Shown here: piece after piece, positions 1 to 5,949 of the stretch
How positions within the stretch are numbered: position 1 is the first letter of the stretch
Layout of the letters: each line of letters begins with the position of its first letter
NCBI GenBank assembly: GCA_963755075.1
Contig: CAVWKL010000273.1
Location: forward strand, 1-5,949
DNA from: Roseiarcus sp963755075
GTDB lineage: Bacteria > Pseudomonadota > Alphaproteobacteria > Rhizobiales > Beijerinckiaceae
Length of the DNA: 5,949 nt
Direction of reading: 5' to 3'
Made by a program: the position numbers and the translations under genes
Notes under the pieces: generated by a model
What the model was told of the DNA's origin: nothing
Seen by the model: the letters and a program-made list of their open reading frames with translations, nothing else
Database searches by the model: none

Positions 1-1
1 G

Positions 2-659
2 CTGCTTTGGACGCGGCGCAGCCGGCGGCTTCCGCGGGCGAAGACGCCGGCGCCCGACATGGGCGTCGGGCAGGCGATCCGCTCGCCGCAGTTCGTCATT
101 CTGCTGCTGACCAATTTCTTCTGCTGCGCCACCCATTCCGGGCCGATCTTTCACACCGTGAGCTACGCGGTGAGCTGCGGCATTCCGATGATCGCCGCGG
201 TGACGATCTACAGCGTCGAAGGGCTGGCGGGCATGGGCGGCCGGATCGTGTTCGGCGTGCTCGGCGACAAGTTCGGCGCCAAGCGCGTGCTGGTCTGCGG
301 CCTGCTGCTGCAGGCGTTCGGGGCGCTGGCCTATTTCTTCGTCAGCGAGCTTGGCCGCCTTCTACGCCGTCGCGGCGGCGTTCGGCTTCATCTACGCCGG
401 CGTGATGCCGCTCTATTCGGTGCTGGCGCGCGAGAATTTTCCGCTTCGCATGATGGGGACCGTGATCGGCGGCACGGCGATGGCCGGCAGCCTCGGCATG
501 GCGATCGGCCCGCTCGCCGGCGGACTGATCCACGACGCGTTCGCCGACTATCGCTGGCTCTATGTCGGCGCCTGGGCCATCGGAATCGGCGCCTTCCTGA
601 TCGCCATGACCTTCAGGCCGTTCCCGAAGGCGGAGGCGGTTCTGGCGCCGGCGGAATGA
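2..659 (+). CDS. MFS transporter, C-terminal half, with one frameshift
   Basis: This is an inner-membrane transporter of the major facilitator superfamily; the substrate cannot be read from the sequence. The gene enters from outside the left edge and only the second six-helix bundle is present. A basic, proline-containing linker (residues about 1-30) precedes a helix around ILLLTNFFCCATHSG. A motif-A-like loop, GRIVFGVLGDKFGAKRV, follows the next helix, as expected between TM8 and TM9. Three further helices cover YAVAAAFGFIYAGVMPLYSV, MAGSLGMAIGPLAGGL and WLYVGAWAIGIGAFLIAMTF, and the protein stops at TGA 657-659. The frame breaks at 350-354: the 5' part reads ...YFFVSEL and the 3' part resumes as AAFYAVAAAF one base later, so there is one extra base in the TTGG doublets. 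Overall it resembles the OFA/monocarboxylate-like MFS branch, which is a weak inference. The frameshift may be a sequencing error or real inactivation. Confidence 0.85.
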
Positions 660-660
660 G

Positions 661-672
661 GGGCGCGCCTAC
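661..672. repeat. Partial direct copy of the palindromic element's terminal motif
   Basis: The 12 bases just after the MFS stop codon match 721-732, inside the neighbouring palindromic element, at 11 of 12 positions and in the same orientation. Both end in CGCGCCTAC. This suggests a truncated second copy of the element in tandem about 60 bp away. It is too short to be sure. Confidence 0.35.
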
Positions 673-681
673 CGCACGACT

Positions 682-734
682 TTGTAGCCGCGGTCGTCGA
701 CCGCGGCGGACGCGGCCAACGGCCGCGCCTACAA
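682..734. repeat. REP-like palindromic element with two adjacent hairpins
   Basis: A 53-bp element bounded by inverted termini TTGTAG (682-687) and CTACAA (729-734). Inside are two perfect hairpins. The first has arms GCCGCGGTC (687-695) and GACCGCGGC (699-707) around a GTC loop. The second has arms CGCGGCC (711-717) and GGCCGCG (721-727) around an AAC loop. It lies between two convergent gene ends, the usual place for REP/BIME-type extragenic palindromes. It could also end transcription from both sides, although there is no clear T-tract. The assignment as a dispersed repeat is inferred from structure; copy number elsewhere cannot be seen here. Confidence 0.6.
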
Positions 735-739
735 CACCC

Positions 740-868
740 TCACTTCGAGTGCGCGAAGTCCCAGTAGAGCTGGCGGGCGCGGCGGAAGAGCGGGCCGGGC
801 TGCAAGTTGCGCTGCTCGATGCGCTTGACCGGCGACGACCTTGCCGTAGTTGCCGACGACGTAGCCGC
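740..868 (-). pseudogene. C-terminal remnant of an unrecognised protein
   Basis: Reading on the minus strand, about 42 codons with strongly GC-ending codon use run to a TGA at 740-742. The upstream part reads GYVVGNYGKVVA and the downstream part reads KRIEQRNLQPGPLFRRARQ, then LYWDFAHSK at the C-terminus. The two parts are in different frames; one extra base in the CCGG at 829-832 explains the switch. The coding signal stops near 868, where the plus-strand aldo/keto reductase remnant begins, so the rest of the gene is missing. I do not recognise the family. The tail is rich in basic and aromatic residues with no membrane segment. The convergent layout with the MFS gene, with a palindromic repeat between them, fits a genuine gene end. 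Confidence 0.5.
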
Positions 869-1183
869 GCCGCCGAAGGGACGTCGCTCGATCCCGCGTT
901 TCTTAGCGAGGCGAACCTCGAGCGGGCTCGCCAGCTCGACGCGATCGCCAAGCGCCGGGGCCAAACGCTCGCTCAGATGGCCTTGGCCTGGGTGCTGCGC
1001 GGCAAGCGGGTGACCTCGGCGCTGATCGGCGCCAGCCGTCCCGAGCAAGTGGTCGACGGCGCCGCGGCGCTGAAGAGCGCCGAGTTTTCGACCGAAGAGC
1101 TCGCCGAGATCGATCGCTACGCCGTCGACGGCGGCGTCAACATATGGGCGCGCTCGTCCGAGGACGCCGGGCGGAAAGGCTGA
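863..1183 (+). pseudogene. Aldo/keto reductase, C-terminal third only
   Basis: The reading frame from SRAAEGTSLDPAFL to the TGA at 1181-1183 matches, from memory, the C-terminus of NADPH-dependent aldo/keto reductases of the YghZ (L-glyceraldehyde-3-phosphate reductase) type. Markers in order are NLERARQLDAIAKRRGQ, LAQMALAWVLRGKRVTSALI, GASRPEQVVDGA (the cofactor-binding segment that contacts the NADPH phosphate), FSTEELAEIDRYAVDGGVNI and a short WARSS tail. About 106 residues are present of a family length near 330-350. The TIM-barrel part carrying the catalytic Tyr, Asp, Lys and His is absent, because the frame upstream of about 863 no longer resembles an AKR and instead overlaps the antisense remnant. 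No plausible start codon or ribosome binding site precedes it. It should be inactive if the assembly is right. Confidence 0.75.
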
Positions 1184-1209
1184 CCGGCAAAGAGGAGAGG
1201 CGATCGTTG

Positions 1210-1225
1210 GGCGCTCCCCAGCGCC
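1210..1225. terminator. Possible bidirectional hairpin between convergent gene ends
   Basis: A perfect inverted repeat, GGCGCT (1210-1215) and AGCGCC (1220-1225) with a four-base C loop, lies between the stop of the aldo/keto reductase remnant (1183) and the stop of the convergent membrane-protein gene (1233). Position suits a shared terminator. There is no T-run on either side and such short GC hairpins are common in GC-rich DNA, so the call is weak. Confidence 0.25.
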
Positions 1226-1232
1226 ACGAGCC

Positions 1233-1638
1233 TCACGCCCTCGGCGCGCGCCCGATTTGCAGCAGCGGCATCACCGCGAATGCGATCTGCGCCGCGAGGC
1301 CGATCGCGCCGGCCGTGGTGTGGTAGCCGGCGAAAATCTCCTCGATCGAGCGGCCGAAAAGAAAAATCGCGACGCCGAACTCGGCGATCATCAGGACCGC
1401 GAAAGCGACGCTCCCCATCAGCGCCCGGTCCCAGACCGTCGGCGGCGCTCCGAAACGCTGCGCCGCCCAAAGTGAGACGCGCCAACTGACCGCCAACATG
1501 ATCGGCGCTTCGAACGTCACTGCGAGCGCCGCGCCAACGCGCGGGACGACAATGAGGACGCGGATCGCTCCCAGCATAAATCCGACGATGAAGACGACGC
1601 CGCCGTATCCGAATTCCCGCTTTCACCGGCGCCGCCAT
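1233..1638 (-). CDS. Small four-helix inner-membrane protein of unknown function, one frameshift
   Basis: Removing one base gives a 134-residue protein from an ATG at 1638 to a TGA at 1233-1235. Four hydrophobic segments follow: about residues 9-30 (YGGVVFIVGFMLGAIRVLIV), 36-60 (includes TFEAPIMLAVSW), 71-95 (ALMGSVAFAVLMIAEFGVAI) and 108-128 (AIGLAAQIAFAVMPLL). The pattern GFxLGxxRVLxVxPRxG then ExPxMLxxSW recalls a conserved hypothetical bacterial membrane family that I know without a function. The frame breaks in the CCC at 1616-1618: the start MAAPVKA is in one frame and EFGYGGVVF in another, so one extra base is the simplest repair. A possible ribosome site AAGG (1647-1650) sits 8 bases before the ATG, supporting this start. 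Without the repair only an internal ATG at 1577 is usable, cutting the first helix. It follows glgX-malQ on the same strand. Confidence 0.6.
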
Positions 1639-1684
1639 CCGGAGCGCCTTGTCGAAACCACATTGACCGGAGACACGATGCACG

Positions 1685-1858
1685 TCAGTTGCGCCATGCG
1701 CAGGCGACGCCCCTCCATACGACCAACGCCGCTCCGAAGCAGAGCACAAGCATCATTAGGCACGGAATCGCTGAGGCGACGAGGCTTCCGCGCGGCTCAG
1801 GTTCGCCGAACTGGCCGGTTGCGGCAATGATCTGCCTCAACCCCTTCGCAACGGTCGT
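1685..1858 (-). CDS. Doubtful small single-helix membrane ORF
   Basis: A minus-strand frame of 57 codons is open between a TGA at 1859-1861 and its own TGA at 1685-1687. It encodes a polar N-terminal part (LRQIIAATGQFGEPEPRG) and one likely transmembrane helix (SAIPCLMMLVLCFGAALVVW) followed by a short basic tail. Codon use is less GC-ending than in the neighbours. No good start is visible in frame: ATGATG at 1751-1756 would leave only 23 residues, and a GTG at 1860-1862 is in another frame and would need one base removed from the GGGG run after it. It lies between glgX-malQ and the four-helix membrane gene, all on the same strand, with 46 bases to the latter's ATG. It may be a real small gene with an indel, a remnant, or chance. 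Confidence 0.25.
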   Translation of the reverse strand, partial: TTVAKGLRQIIAATGQFGEPEPRGSLVASAIPCLMMLVLCFGAALVVWRGVACAWRN

Positions 1859-1925
1859 TCACGCCGCCATTTTTCCACGGAATCGCTCAGCGTGGAGATT
1901 GGCGTTCGGCGCCCGTGCGCCGCCG

Positions 1926-4900
1926 CTAAGTCCGCTGCGCCGCCAGCGCCGCCAGAATCGCCTTCGCGCGAGGGGCGGCGAACAGCGTCGCCACGTCGAG
2001 GGGGAGCCTGTGGCGCCAGTTCGGCCGCTCGCGGTCGGTGCCCGGAAGGTTCGTGGCGTTTCTCGCCCCCGAGAGATCGTCAAGCTGAGCGCTCGCCAGC
2101 ATTGAGCCGGCGCCGGCGAGGAAAGCATGAACCGCGCCGGCGAGCGCGTCGGACATCGGCGCCGCGATGTCGGCGTCTTCGGCGATGAGGCGGAGGCCGA
2201 CGAGAGCGGCCACCAGCGCGCGCTTTTCCCGCAGACGCTCGCCGATCTGAACTTGCGCGTCCTCGAGGCCGACGAGCCCGAGGCCGAGGCGTTCGGCGAC
2301 GTCGGCGCCGGACCACCAGCCGGCCAGCGTCGGCAGGTCGTGAGTGGCGACGCAGGCGACGGATCGGGCGGGATAGGCGGCGGGCGGCAGGAAGTCGGCG
2401 ACGCGGCGCTCGAACCACAGGACGCGCATCCCAAGGATGTCGGCGCGCGACAGCGTCTGACGAAATCCCTCGGGCACAGTGCCGAGATCCTCGCCGACCA
2501 CCATGCAGGCGCGGCGCTGGCTCTCCAAAGCGACATGGCCGACGAGATCGTCGAGGGGATAGGAGAGGTATGCGCCCTCGGCGGGCCGCGCTCCGTCGGG
2601 CACGACGAACAGGCGCGTCAGACCCATCGCGTGATCGATGCGCAGCATGCCGGCGTGGCGCATGTTGGCGTCGAGCAGCGCGCTGAAGCCGCGCCAGCCG
2701 TCGCGCGCCGAGGCGTGGGGGTCGGGCGGCTGGACGTTCCAGACCTGCCCCTGCGCCGAGAACGGATCTGGCGGCGCGCCGACGCTGACCCCTTGCGCGA
2801 GCTCGCTGGCGCGCGCCCAGCTCTCCGCGCCGTCGGGCGCCGCGCCGACGGCGAGATCGCGATAGAGCCCAATTTCGAGCCCGGCCGCCTTGGCGCGCGC
2901 CGCCGCGCCCGCCAGTTGCCGGTCGGCCAGCCATTGCGCAAAGAGGGCGAAAGCGACCGCGTCCGCGTGTTTGCGCGCCTTGTCTTCCAGCGCCTCCGGC
3001 TCGGCGTCGCGCAAAGCGCGCGGCCAACGACGCCAGTCTTCGCCGGCCCGTTCTTGCGCGATCGCCTGGAAAATCGCGAAGCGTCGCAGCGCCTCGCCGC
3101 CGTCGCTGACGAAGCGCGCGTGGTCGGCGAACGCGGGAAGGCGCGGCTGGTCGGCGCGCGCCCGCTCAAACGCCGAAAAGCGCGCTCGCAGCGCGGCGCG
3201 CTTGATTGACCACGCCGCCTCGTAGTCGACCGTCTCCCGGCGCGCCGCGGCGGCGACGGCCTCGGCCTGGGCGGCGAGCGTTGCGTCGCATTCGCCGTCG
3301 CGCGGCAGGCCGAAATCGTCGGCGACGTCGACATGGATGGGATCGAGAAAGCGCCGGTCGGAAGGGTGGTAGGGGCTGCACCGGGCGCGATTTTCCTCGA
3401 ACATGGCGTGCAGCGGATTGATTCCGAGGAATGCGGCGCCGCCGCGGCCGGCCAGTTCGCCGGCGAGGCCCAATGTGGTGAGATCGCCCATCCCCTGATC
3501 GGCGCCGCTGCGCCGCAATGCGTAGAGCTGAGCGGCGAGGCCGAAGCGCCGCCGCTGCGCCGCCTCGGCGCGATAGGCTTCCGGCGGGGCGATGGTCAGG
3601 GCGCATTCCATCCCCTCGAGACAAAGGCGATGGCGGCCGATCGGCAACTCCGGCAGGGCGACGTCCCGCTCGACCACCGTGCGTCCGTCGGCGAGAAGGC
3701 GCGTCCTCGCTTCGGCCGCGCCCGCGTCCCAGGCGATCGTCCGGCCGTCCTCGGTGACGACAGTCGGTTCGAGGCGCCGCGCCGGTGCGGCGGGATCGTC
3801 GCGCACCGGGACAGCGAGCGGCTCGTCGATGCGGCGCACGAGGGCGAGCGGCAGGCGGCGCGCCTCGCTCTCCTCGACAAGACGGGCGAGGCTGTCGCGC
3901 AGCTCGGCCTGCGAGCCGACGGGCAGGCGCAACGCCGCCAGCAACGCCAGCTTGGTCTCCGGCGAGACGACGGTGCGGCGGCCCGCGACGTCCCACCAAT
4001 CGGCCGATATTCCCGCGGCGTCGGCCAGCGCGTCGATCTCGCGCGCCTCTGGCGCGCGCAGCCGCGTCTGGCCGGCCGGCGCATCGTCCTCGGCGAGGAT
4101 CAGGGTCGCGTGCGCGGCAATGCGCGCGCGGTCGGCGACGGCGAGGCGAGCCCCGACGATGGAATCGTCGTTGGTGTCGAGAAGCGCGCGCCAGGCCTTG
4201 CCCTCTCGCGGCTCCGGCAGGTCGAGCGCGACCGCGCTTGCGCCGCGGTTGAAAGCGATGGCGACGCGATCGACGCCCTCCGGCGCCGGCGCGGCGAAAA
4301 CTGCGACGAGAACGTCGCCATCCGGCGCCTGCCATTGCGCGGCCGAGGTCATCGGCCCCTCGGCGTCGCGCCATTCGACGCCAGGCAGGCCGCTTTCGTC
4401 GGATGGCAGGCCCGTCGGCCAGGCCGCGCGGAAAAGCGCGGGATGGGCGCGCCGCGCCTTGGCCAAGCGGCCGACGAAGGCGATCAAGGCCGCATCGGCT
4501 TGGCGCCAGTCGATCCAGGAAATCGCGTTGTCCTGGGCGTAGGCGTTGTTGTTGCCGCGCTGGCTATGGCCAAGTTCCGAGCCCATCGACAGCATCGGGA
4601 CGCCCCGCGCGAGGAACGGCAGCGCGAGCAGGTTGCGCATGTCGCGAGCGCGCGCCGCCTGGACCGCGGCGTCGTCGCTGGGGCCCTCGACGCCATGGTT
4701 CCACGAGAAATTCTCGTCAGCGCCGTCCCGATTGTGCTCGCCGTTCGCCTCGTTGTGCTTGCGAGCGTAAGAGACAAGGTCGGCGAGCGCGAAGCCGTCG
4801 TGCGCGACGACGTAGTTGACGCTCTTGACGGGCGAGGGAGCGCTGGCGAAGACGTCGCGCGAGCCGGCCAGGCGCGTGGCGAGTTCGCCGCGCATCGCGG

Positions 4901-5949
4901 CGTCGCCCCGCCAGAAACGACGCGCCGCGTCGCGAAACCGGTCGTTCCATTCCCCCCAACCCTCGGGGAAGGCGCCGAGGCGATAGCCGCCCGGGCCGAT
5001 GTCCCAGGGTTCGGCGATCATCTTGGCCTGGCCGAGGACGGGATCGTCGGCGATCGCGGAAAAGATCGGCGCATGCGGATCGAAACCGTTGGCGCGCCGC
5101 CCAAGCGCGACGGCGAGATCGAAGCGGAAACCGTCGACGCCGCCGAAGACCATCCAGCGCTTCAGCGCCGCGAGCGCCATGCGCGCGACGACGGGGCGAT
5201 CGAGCGCGAGGCAATTGCCGGTGCCCATGTCGTTGACGTATCGCGCGAGGTCATCGGGGGCGAGACGAAAATAGGTGGCGTTGTCGAGCCCGCGAAACGA
5301 CAGGGTCGGCCCGAACTCGTCGCTTTCGCCATTGTGGTTGAGGACGACGTCGAGGATCGCCTCGAGCCCAGCGGCGTGCAGGGCGTCGGTGGCCATGCGC
5401 ACCTCCGCCCAGCCCCCGGGCGCGAGGCGCGGATCGGGCGCGCCGAGGACAACCGGGTTGTAACCCCAAGCGTCGGCAAGGCCGAGCGGCGGCAGATGGC
5501 GCGCGTCGACGAAGGCGTCGGCGGGCATGAATTCGACGGTGGTGACGCCGAGCGCGCTCAAGTGCGCGATGACGTGCGGATGCGCAAGGCCGGCGAAACA
5601 CCCTCGCGCCGCCTCGGGGACGTCGCCGCAGAGTTTGGTCAGGCCGCGAATGTTGGCTTCGTAGACGACGGTGCGCTCCCAGGATATGCGCTGACGGCCG
5701 GGAGCGCCGAGCGCGGGCGCGAGCGCGATCGATTTGGGCGCGAACGGCCCGCTGTCGACGCCGAAGGCGAACATAGACGGGTGCAGGCGAAAGGGTCGGT
5801 CGATTTCGACCGCATAGGGATCGACGAGCAGCTTCGAGACGTCGAAGCGGGCGCCGCGCTGCGGGTCGAACGGCTGTCGGCGCGCAGGCCATAGCGCGCG
5901 CCCGCCCGACGCCGTCGATCGAAGCGCTGTGGAGGCCGTTGGCGTCGGC
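1926..5949 (-). CDS. glgX: Bifunctional glycogen debranching enzyme GlgX / 4-alpha-glucanotransferase MalQ, 5' end incomplete and frameshifted
   Basis: This is a cytoplasmic glycogen-breakdown enzyme carrying two GH activities in one chain. Residues here are counted from the ATG at 5774 (1282 residues). GlgX half (to about 563), GH13: it hydrolyses alpha-1,6 branches of phosphorylase-limit dextrins. GVDGFRFD gives nucleophile D219, MIAEPWD gives acid/base E255 and VAHDGF gives D326; GNNNAYAQDN near 408-416 is typical of GlgX. MalQ half (about 570-1282), GH77: it transfers maltosyl and longer units between alpha-1,4-glucans. RIDHAMGL gives nucleophile D1047, GEDLGTVP gives E1095, ATHDLPT gives D1146 and NLPGT lies near the end. 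The MalQ part is about family length and the linker is only a few residues. The gene really starts upstream of 5774: FDPQRGARFDVSKLLVDPYA is coded at about 5813-5872, then homology moves to other frames at about 5874 and again at 5902-5907, reaching DANGLHSASIDGVG. The remaining CBM48 N-terminus lies beyond the edge. Such fusions are annotated in other alphaproteobacteria. Confidence 0.93.
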   Translation of the reverse strand, partial: PTPTASTALRSTASGGRALWPARRQPFDPQRGARFDVSKLLVDPYAVEIDRPFRLHPSMFAFGVDSGPFAPKSIALAPALGAPGRQRISWERTVVYEANIRGLTKLCGDVPEAARGCFAGLAHPHVIAHLSALGVTTVEFMPADAFVDARHLPPLGLADAWGYNPVVLGAPDPRLAPGGWAEVRMATDALHAAGLEAILDVVLNHNGESDEFGPTLSFRGLDNATYFRLAPDDLARYVNDMGTGNCLALDRPVVARMALAALKRWMVFGGVDGFRFDLAVALGRRANGFDPHAPIFSAIADDPVLGQAKMIAEPWDIGPGGYRLGAFPEGWGEWNDRFRDAARRFWRGDAAMRGELATRLAGSRDVFASAPSPVKSVNYVVAHDGFALADLVSYARKHNEANGEHNRDGADENFSWNHGVEGPSDDAAVQAARARDMRNLLALPFLARGVPMLSMGSELGHSQRGNNNAYAQDNAISWIDWRQADAALIAFVGRLAKARRAHPALFRAAWPTGLPSDESGLPGVEWRDAEGPMTSAAQWQAPDGDVLVAVFAAPAPEGVDRVAIAFNRGASAVALDLPEPREGKAWRALLDTNDDSIVGARLAVADRARIAAHATLILAEDDAPAGQTRLRAPEAREIDALADAAGISADWWDVAGRRTVVSPETKLALLAALRLPVGSQAELRDSLARLVEESEARRLPLALVRRIDEPLAVPVRDDPAAPARRLEPTVVTEDGRTIAWDAGAAEARTRLLADGRTVVERDVALPELPIGRHRLCLEGMECALTIAPPEAYRAEAAQRRRFGLAAQLYALRRSGADQGMGDLTTLGLAGELAGRGGAAFLGINPLHAMFEENRARCSPYHPSDRRFLDPIHVDVADDFGLPRDGECDATLAAQAEAVAAAARRETVDYEAAWSIKRAALRARFSAFERARADQPRLPAFADHARFVSDGGEALRRFAIFQAIAQERAGEDWRRWPRALRDAEPEALEDKARKHADAVAFALFAQWLADRQLAGAAARAKAAGLEIGLYRDLAVGAAPDGAESWARASELAQGVSVGAPPDPFSAQGQVWNVQPPDPHASARDGWRGFSALLDANMRHAGMLRIDHAMGLTRLFVVPDGARPAEGAYLSYPLDDLVGHVALESQRRACMVVGEDLGTVPEGFRQTLSRADILGMRVLWFERRVADFLPPAAYPARSVACVATHDLPTLAGWWSGADVAERLGLGLVGLEDAQVQIGERLREKRALVAALVGLRLIAEDADIAAPMSDALAGAVHAFLAGAGSMLASAQLDDLSGARNATNLPGTDRERPNWRHRLPLDVATLFAAPRAKAILAALAAQRT

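Noticed and set aside
828..848. A plus-strand LTGDDL that could be an aldo/keto reductase LTGKYL motif, which would extend the reductase remnant upstream
   Set aside because: Only about four residues agree, the following residues do not fit, and the opposite strand gives a much better coding signal (GYVVGNYGKVVA) over the same bases.
1117..1749. A 210-codon minus-strand frame over the membrane-protein gene
   Set aside because: Most of it is an arginine-rich shadow of the membrane protein in another frame. Only its short MAAPVKA segment is used, as the start of the repaired gene.
1908..1921. Hairpin GGCGC/GCGCC just after the glgX-malQ stop as a terminator
   Set aside because: Only five base pairs, no T-run, and expected by chance in such GC-rich DNA.
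2127..3209. A plus-strand open frame of 360 codons opposite the MalQ half
   Set aside because: Same reason: antisense shadow of the GH77 domain, with no motif or plausible membrane or fold signature.
3333..5894. A plus-strand open frame of 853 codons opposite glgX-malQ
   Set aside because: It is fully antisense to a gene with clear catalytic motifs, has low-complexity Arg/Ala/Gly/Asp composition with no recognisable domain, and is a common artefact of strong GC bias at third codon positions.

Overview
The window is a GC-rich piece of bacterial chromosome. Codons with G or C at the third position dominate every real gene. The best guess is an alphaproteobacterium of the Hyphomicrobiales/Rhizobiales, because fused GlgX-MalQ proteins are known to me mainly from that class. 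This is an inference from remembered families, not a search.

Left part (1-1183). The window opens inside a plus-strand MFS transporter: the C-terminal six helices, with one frameshift. After its stop lies a small two-hairpin palindromic repeat (682-734). Next comes the C-terminal tail of an unrecognised minus-strand gene (740-~868), joined directly to the C-terminal third of a plus-strand aldo/keto reductase (~863-1183). Both genes have lost their 5' parts at the same point, so this is a deletion scar or an assembly chimera.

Middle part (1184-1925). On the minus strand are a four-helix inner-membrane protein of unknown function (1233-1638, one frameshift) and upstream of it a doubtful small single-helix ORF (~1685-1858). 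A short hairpin (1210-1225) lies between the convergent ends of the reductase remnant and the membrane protein.

Right part (1926-5949). One very large minus-strand gene fills this region: glycogen debranching enzyme GlgX fused to 4-alpha-glucanotransferase MalQ. The frame is open for 1282 codons from an internal ATG and the catalytic residues of both enzymes are present. Near the right edge homology continues upstream of that ATG but changes frame twice within about 35 bases, so the GlgX N-terminus (CBM48 domain) is either broken or mis-sequenced. The two halves act in sequence: GlgX releases short maltodextrins from glycogen branch points and MalQ disproportionates them.

Five single-base frame changes can be located, all in short runs or doublets and all outside the 3.85-kb intact frame. 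Sequencing or assembly error near fragment ends is a serious alternative to true gene decay. I see no convincing new multi-gene system. The most interesting items are the enzyme fusion, the palindromic element and the double-remnant junction.
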